From Selaginella tamariscina (Eukaryota > Streptophyta > Lycopodiopsida > Selaginellales > Selaginellaceae): a stretch of DNA of 64,000 nucleotides. The stretch lies in contig PUQB01000264.1 of NCBI GenBank assembly GCA_003024785.1, positions 1 to 64,000 of the forward strand, given 5' to 3'. Below are positions 60,942 through 64,000 of this stretch, in pieces (positions within the stretch are counted from its first letter, which is position 1; each line of letters opens with the position of its first letter). The notes below the pieces were generated by a model that worked only from the letters and a program-made list of their open reading frames with translations, ran no database searches and was not told the origin of the DNA. Made by a program: the position numbers and the translations under genes.

Positions 60942-61232
60942 GGGTACTCCACACTGGCTATTATATTAATTAATTTAAAATGCCTTCAAAACTAAATGTT
61001 GCTTTTAAAATTTGTCTCGCCTTCACACAGGTTAAATTAATTGTCACTTTAATGACTTTAAATTGGTCTTTTAATAAATTTTACTTTAATGTAATTTTCT
61101 TCACACCAACATTTTAGCACTAATTAATCACATTAGATTCTATTAATTTACCTTAAATTAATTATGTTGTCTTTTTGTTGTTAAACCTTAATGCAGAGCA
61201 TTGCATGCAGTAACAAGTTGAAAGTGAGAAGT
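60942..61232 (+). mobile_element. PIF/Harbinger copy C, left end only
   Basis: Starts GGGTACTCCACACTGG directly after GTGGTTAAA, the same insertion point as in copy A. It follows copy A for about 290 bp and then breaks off at AAAGTGAGAAGT. No right end or transposase is present. Confidence 0.85.
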
Positions 61233-61520
61233 ATGCACATTGTAACTAAAGTGGGCATGATACGTGAAAATGGGAATATAAAATAAATTACTAATTAATA
61301 CTTAAGTTTTAATTATTAATTAATCATTTAATTAATATGTAATTAAGCCTTAAATATTAATTAATTAATTAATTAATCCTTCAATAACCTTACTTAGTAA
61401 GGAATATTCCTAAAATATCTTAGAATATTCATATTATTCTAAAAATAGTTTACAATAATGAAGAAATACTATCAAACATAATTACAAATGAAATCATTTT
61501 CTTATCAACATGTTAATTTT
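61233..61520. other. AT-rich spacer at the cassette boundary
   Basis: Very AT-rich with TTAATTAA-type repeats (about 61300-61380). No gene seen. The cassette homology ends here. Confidence 0.7.
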
Positions 61521-62850
61521 TTATAAATACTTTCTTTCTATACAAAGAAATCTTTTCATTTTGTCTAAATCATCACTCTCCGGATTAATCAAATCATTTT
61601 GGTCAATATCTTGATGTTGTTGCCACCACTTAACACTCTCACGAATGCAATTGGGAGTTGCCATCCTTGTTAATACATAAGATGTGATAAGAGAAGGTCT
61701 GCATAAAGGCTCATCTAAAAACTGACGTTCCTTAAGAATAATATTATAAAGCGCCCGGTTGCTATCCTTCATTTTATAAAATTCAATATCACGAGAAAGA
61801 AAAGCTTCAGGAAATGTATGATACGGTGGATACTGCTCACAAAAATTTTCGAGATTCTTCTTTCTGAGGCACGTATCCAAGTAGTTCACTAGCTCATCCA
61901 TGATATCGGTATCAGAATATGGATCGAAAGTGATTGGATGAATACAAGCAATGTTTTGGTTGAGCATAGCCTTCTGAGGAGAGTCGTCTACTACTAAGAT
62001 CTGTGCATTCTTCATTATCCTTAAGCGACTGATCTCCCCATGAGTCCCAATTATTCTTTCATTCTTGAAGAAGTATGGCTTGCTTTCCTTTCTTATATTG
62101 TGAAATTCGAGAGGTTTATAACATATTCGCTGGTCAAAAATCCAATCTTTACGAATCACCTCTTCTGCAACACTACAATGTTTCTTAAGTAAATCAACAG
62201 CGGTGTTAAGTTATGAATCTGCATGCATGACCAAATCCCCACAAGCGCACCCATCTCCTTAAGCTTTTGAAAGAGACGATCCAACCCTGGACGAAAAATA
62301 ATATCATATCGAAATTTACCATGACAAGGAATGAAATCTCCTTGTTTGATTTCTGTTTTTCTATCCTCGGGCCTTTGTCGATGAAGCAGAACACCATTGA
62401 CATCCAACAACACAATATGGCCATGAGTAACATGAGATAGCGTTGCCTCTTGAATACTTTGCAAATCACTTGTTTGCTCCCTTTCACATTTATCCGTTGC
62501 CACTATTTCGTTGCCTATCCCTTCATCATTTAATTGTACATCATCCTTACAAGATTCAGATATTGCATGCGCTGAAGAAATTGATTTCGGAACTGAAGCC
62601 AATAAAAATGATGCAAAAACTGAAGTGGCCCCCATGGTAACGATGTTTTGAGCTGCATTATTATCCATTTCCTGCATGAACTCTGTCATTCTGACATGTG
62701 GCACAAGAAATTGTCGCCAAACCCCTCTCTTACCTCATGGCAATGCTGAAAATCCATGTTCTCAATTATTTCATTACATCTGCAAAATGATAATTAGCTG
62801 ACCTTAAAATTATCAAGGTATATTATTTACCTTGTTAATGTGTGACCCAT
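61521..62850 (-). CDS. FCP1/NIF-type HAD phosphatase-like protein
   Basis: Belongs by motif to the NLI-interacting-factor/CTD-phosphatase-like HAD family. Proposed exons: 62831-62850 (start MGHTLT), 62734-62779 and 61521-62671. The HAD motif I is IVLLDVNGVLL, with Asn where canonical FCP1 phosphatases have the second Asp. Motif II region is FRPGLDRLFQKLKEMGALVGIWSCMQ and motif III is ILVVDDSPQKAMLNQNIACI, followed by an acidic YSDTDIMDELVNYLD. One base seems to be missing near 62208: after MQIHN the frame changes and continues as NTAVDLLKKHCSVAEE. Both halves otherwise match the family. The Asn may mean weak or no phosphatase activity, though plant members with this change exist. The two small 5' exons are inferred from splice signals and frame. 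Confidence 0.72.
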
Positions 62851-62961
62851 GTTTGAACTAAAAGCTTCATTAATCCTTGAGAATTTATTTTCTGTACAAA
62901 TATAAAAGAAATATACAAAAATGCCTTATGTTACACTCATTTACAACTATTCATCACTCTA

Positions 62962-64000
62962 TCAATTCATTATCAATTCTTCTTCGCTATTACCTTCTGA
63001 ATGAGGCGAAGAAGGTCTAAGCCGCTTGTGAGATGGTTCAAGATCTTCTGCATCTTCTATTGATGTTTCCATGGGTCCTGGAGTGTGCGAATGTTCTGTA
63101 CTCCTCGAGATAACTTCCGGTCTAATATCTGATTGATGTTCGTTCTCAGACTCCGAGATTGAACCAGATTCACCTTCAGAGCTATCGCACTTATCTGGAG
63201 GGAACTTTCTCAAATACGCCTTTATGGATTCGTTGGGGTACTCAGTTGAGACCCAATCTATCCACTTGTTCAGGTCCTCAACCATGGTCTTATCCTTCTC
63301 AACGGCAAACACACATGTATGCCGAAGGTAACACTCCTTCAAGACGGACCCCCTAGTGCAGTAGTCAAAAACCCACGCATCACTGTGAGGACCCCTGATC
63401 AAGTTGACGATGCTCCGTGCCGCTTGACTTGTAATGTTTGGATAACGTACATTGCCGAATACGTCACTCATACCTATCGGTGTATCGGATGGAGGTTCAG
63501 GGCCGTTGGAGTGCAAACAGATGCCTGGCCAGTCATTTGGAAGCTTGAAATTGTTTGGCGCATTCCTAACAACCAAGTGAACAACAGTATCAATGCACTT
63601 GGGATTAGCATCGTTCATATAAAATCCAGTCCAACGATGTCTATTCTTCTTGGCGAAGGCGAAGGCAAAAGTATCGGTGACATGAGCAAGAATCAAGAAA
63701 TAAATACCTGAAAAAGTAGGTATCAGTGAAGAGCGCAAGCATGAATTCAATAATAAATACCTTCTATGTATATGCTTGCACGGCTAAGTTTCTCCACCAG
63801 ATCCTCTAGTGCCCTATCTGTCGAAAGATTTTTTGACACCCGCCGATCCATCACGAACAATTGAAACGGTTTCCTACAAGCAGTGATGTTACCCCATAAA
63901 GTCTCCGAATCTAACAACAAACATCTGTAGGGCTTGTCGTGATTCGTAGCATCCTCCTTTATAAGGTTCAATTCGGTTCTCCGCTGCTGAAGGACTGCCA
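62962..64000 (-). CDS. Unrecognised protein, 3' part, possible methyltransferase-like motif
   Basis: I do not recognise this family with confidence. The gene runs off the right edge. Two exons are readable, 63761-64000 and 62962-63707, joined by a 53-bp GT-AG intron in frame. The first contains YRCLLLDSETLWGN and FQLFVMDRRV. The second has TDTFAFAFAKKNRHRWTGFY, then AWVFDYCTRGSVLKECY and R-H-T-C-V-F-A-V-E-K-D. The spacing of that last pair resembles the S-adenosylmethionine-binding motif I and acidic loop of class I (DNA) methyltransferases, but the glycine pattern is degenerate. The C-terminal 70 residues are Ser/Glu-rich and end at 62962. It is transcribed in the same direction as the FCP-like gene, whose proposed start is about 110 bp downstream. 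Confidence 0.55.

Noticed and set aside
1-64000. tRNA, rRNA or other structured RNA genes
   Set aside because: No cloverleaf with matching B-box, rRNA core or snRNA signature was recognised by eye on either strand; a covariance-model scan would be needed to exclude small ones.

Overview
The window is nuclear DNA from a green plant. The clearest evidence is a U1-70K gene with the plant-type N-terminus (FEPRPP and [12 protein letters not shown] signatures), two-domain B3 (REM-like) transcription-factor genes, S10 serine carboxypeptidase (SCP) genes and a plant-type cytochrome b5 reductase fragment. All have short GT-AG introns in AT-rich DNA. I cannot name the species. Most of the window is transposon DNA.

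Layout. 1-978 is AT-rich DNA with (AT)n tracts. 979-5680 is a compact Ty3/Gypsy element (minus strand) with two near-identical LTRs. 6301-8139 is U1-70K (minus); about 250 bp away and divergent is the fullest B3 gene (8390-10584). From 11.1 to 61 kb a cassette of [SCP gene, 3' fragment of a cytochrome b5 reductase gene on the opposite strand, B3 gene missing exons 1-3] recurs: well preserved at 11.1-15.4 kb and 53.4-60.9 kb, and as a shredded, partly inverted remnant at 41.4-42.8 kb.

The B3 copies in the cassettes are split by a PIF/Harbinger DNA transposon at one and the same site in the last exon; B3 copy 1 keeps the empty site. Two Harbinger copies carry the same Ty3 element (family A, minus strand) at the same internal point, so Harbinger and Ty3-A were in place before the cassette was duplicated. 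Later arrivals are Ty3-B (18916-27982, plus strand, 5-bp target duplication), a same-family relative in the opposite orientation (Ty3-C, 33851-39402), and two LTR-like insertions (31781-32327 and 43281-44237). The last B3 copy also took a hAT transposon (57914-60830) with matching terminal inverted repeats, an exact 8-bp target duplication and an almost complete spliced transposase.

The right end (61.5-64 kb, minus strand) is outside the cassette. It holds an FCP1/NIF-type HAD-phosphatase-like gene and the 3' part of an unrecognised gene with a possible methyltransferase-like motif.

Several genes that otherwise look sound are broken by a single base, often in a short homopolymer run, and there is one N at about 37958. 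Part of the apparent decay may therefore be base-calling error. I see no operon-like or defence-like system. The interest lies in the layered history of the cassette and in the near-intact hAT element.
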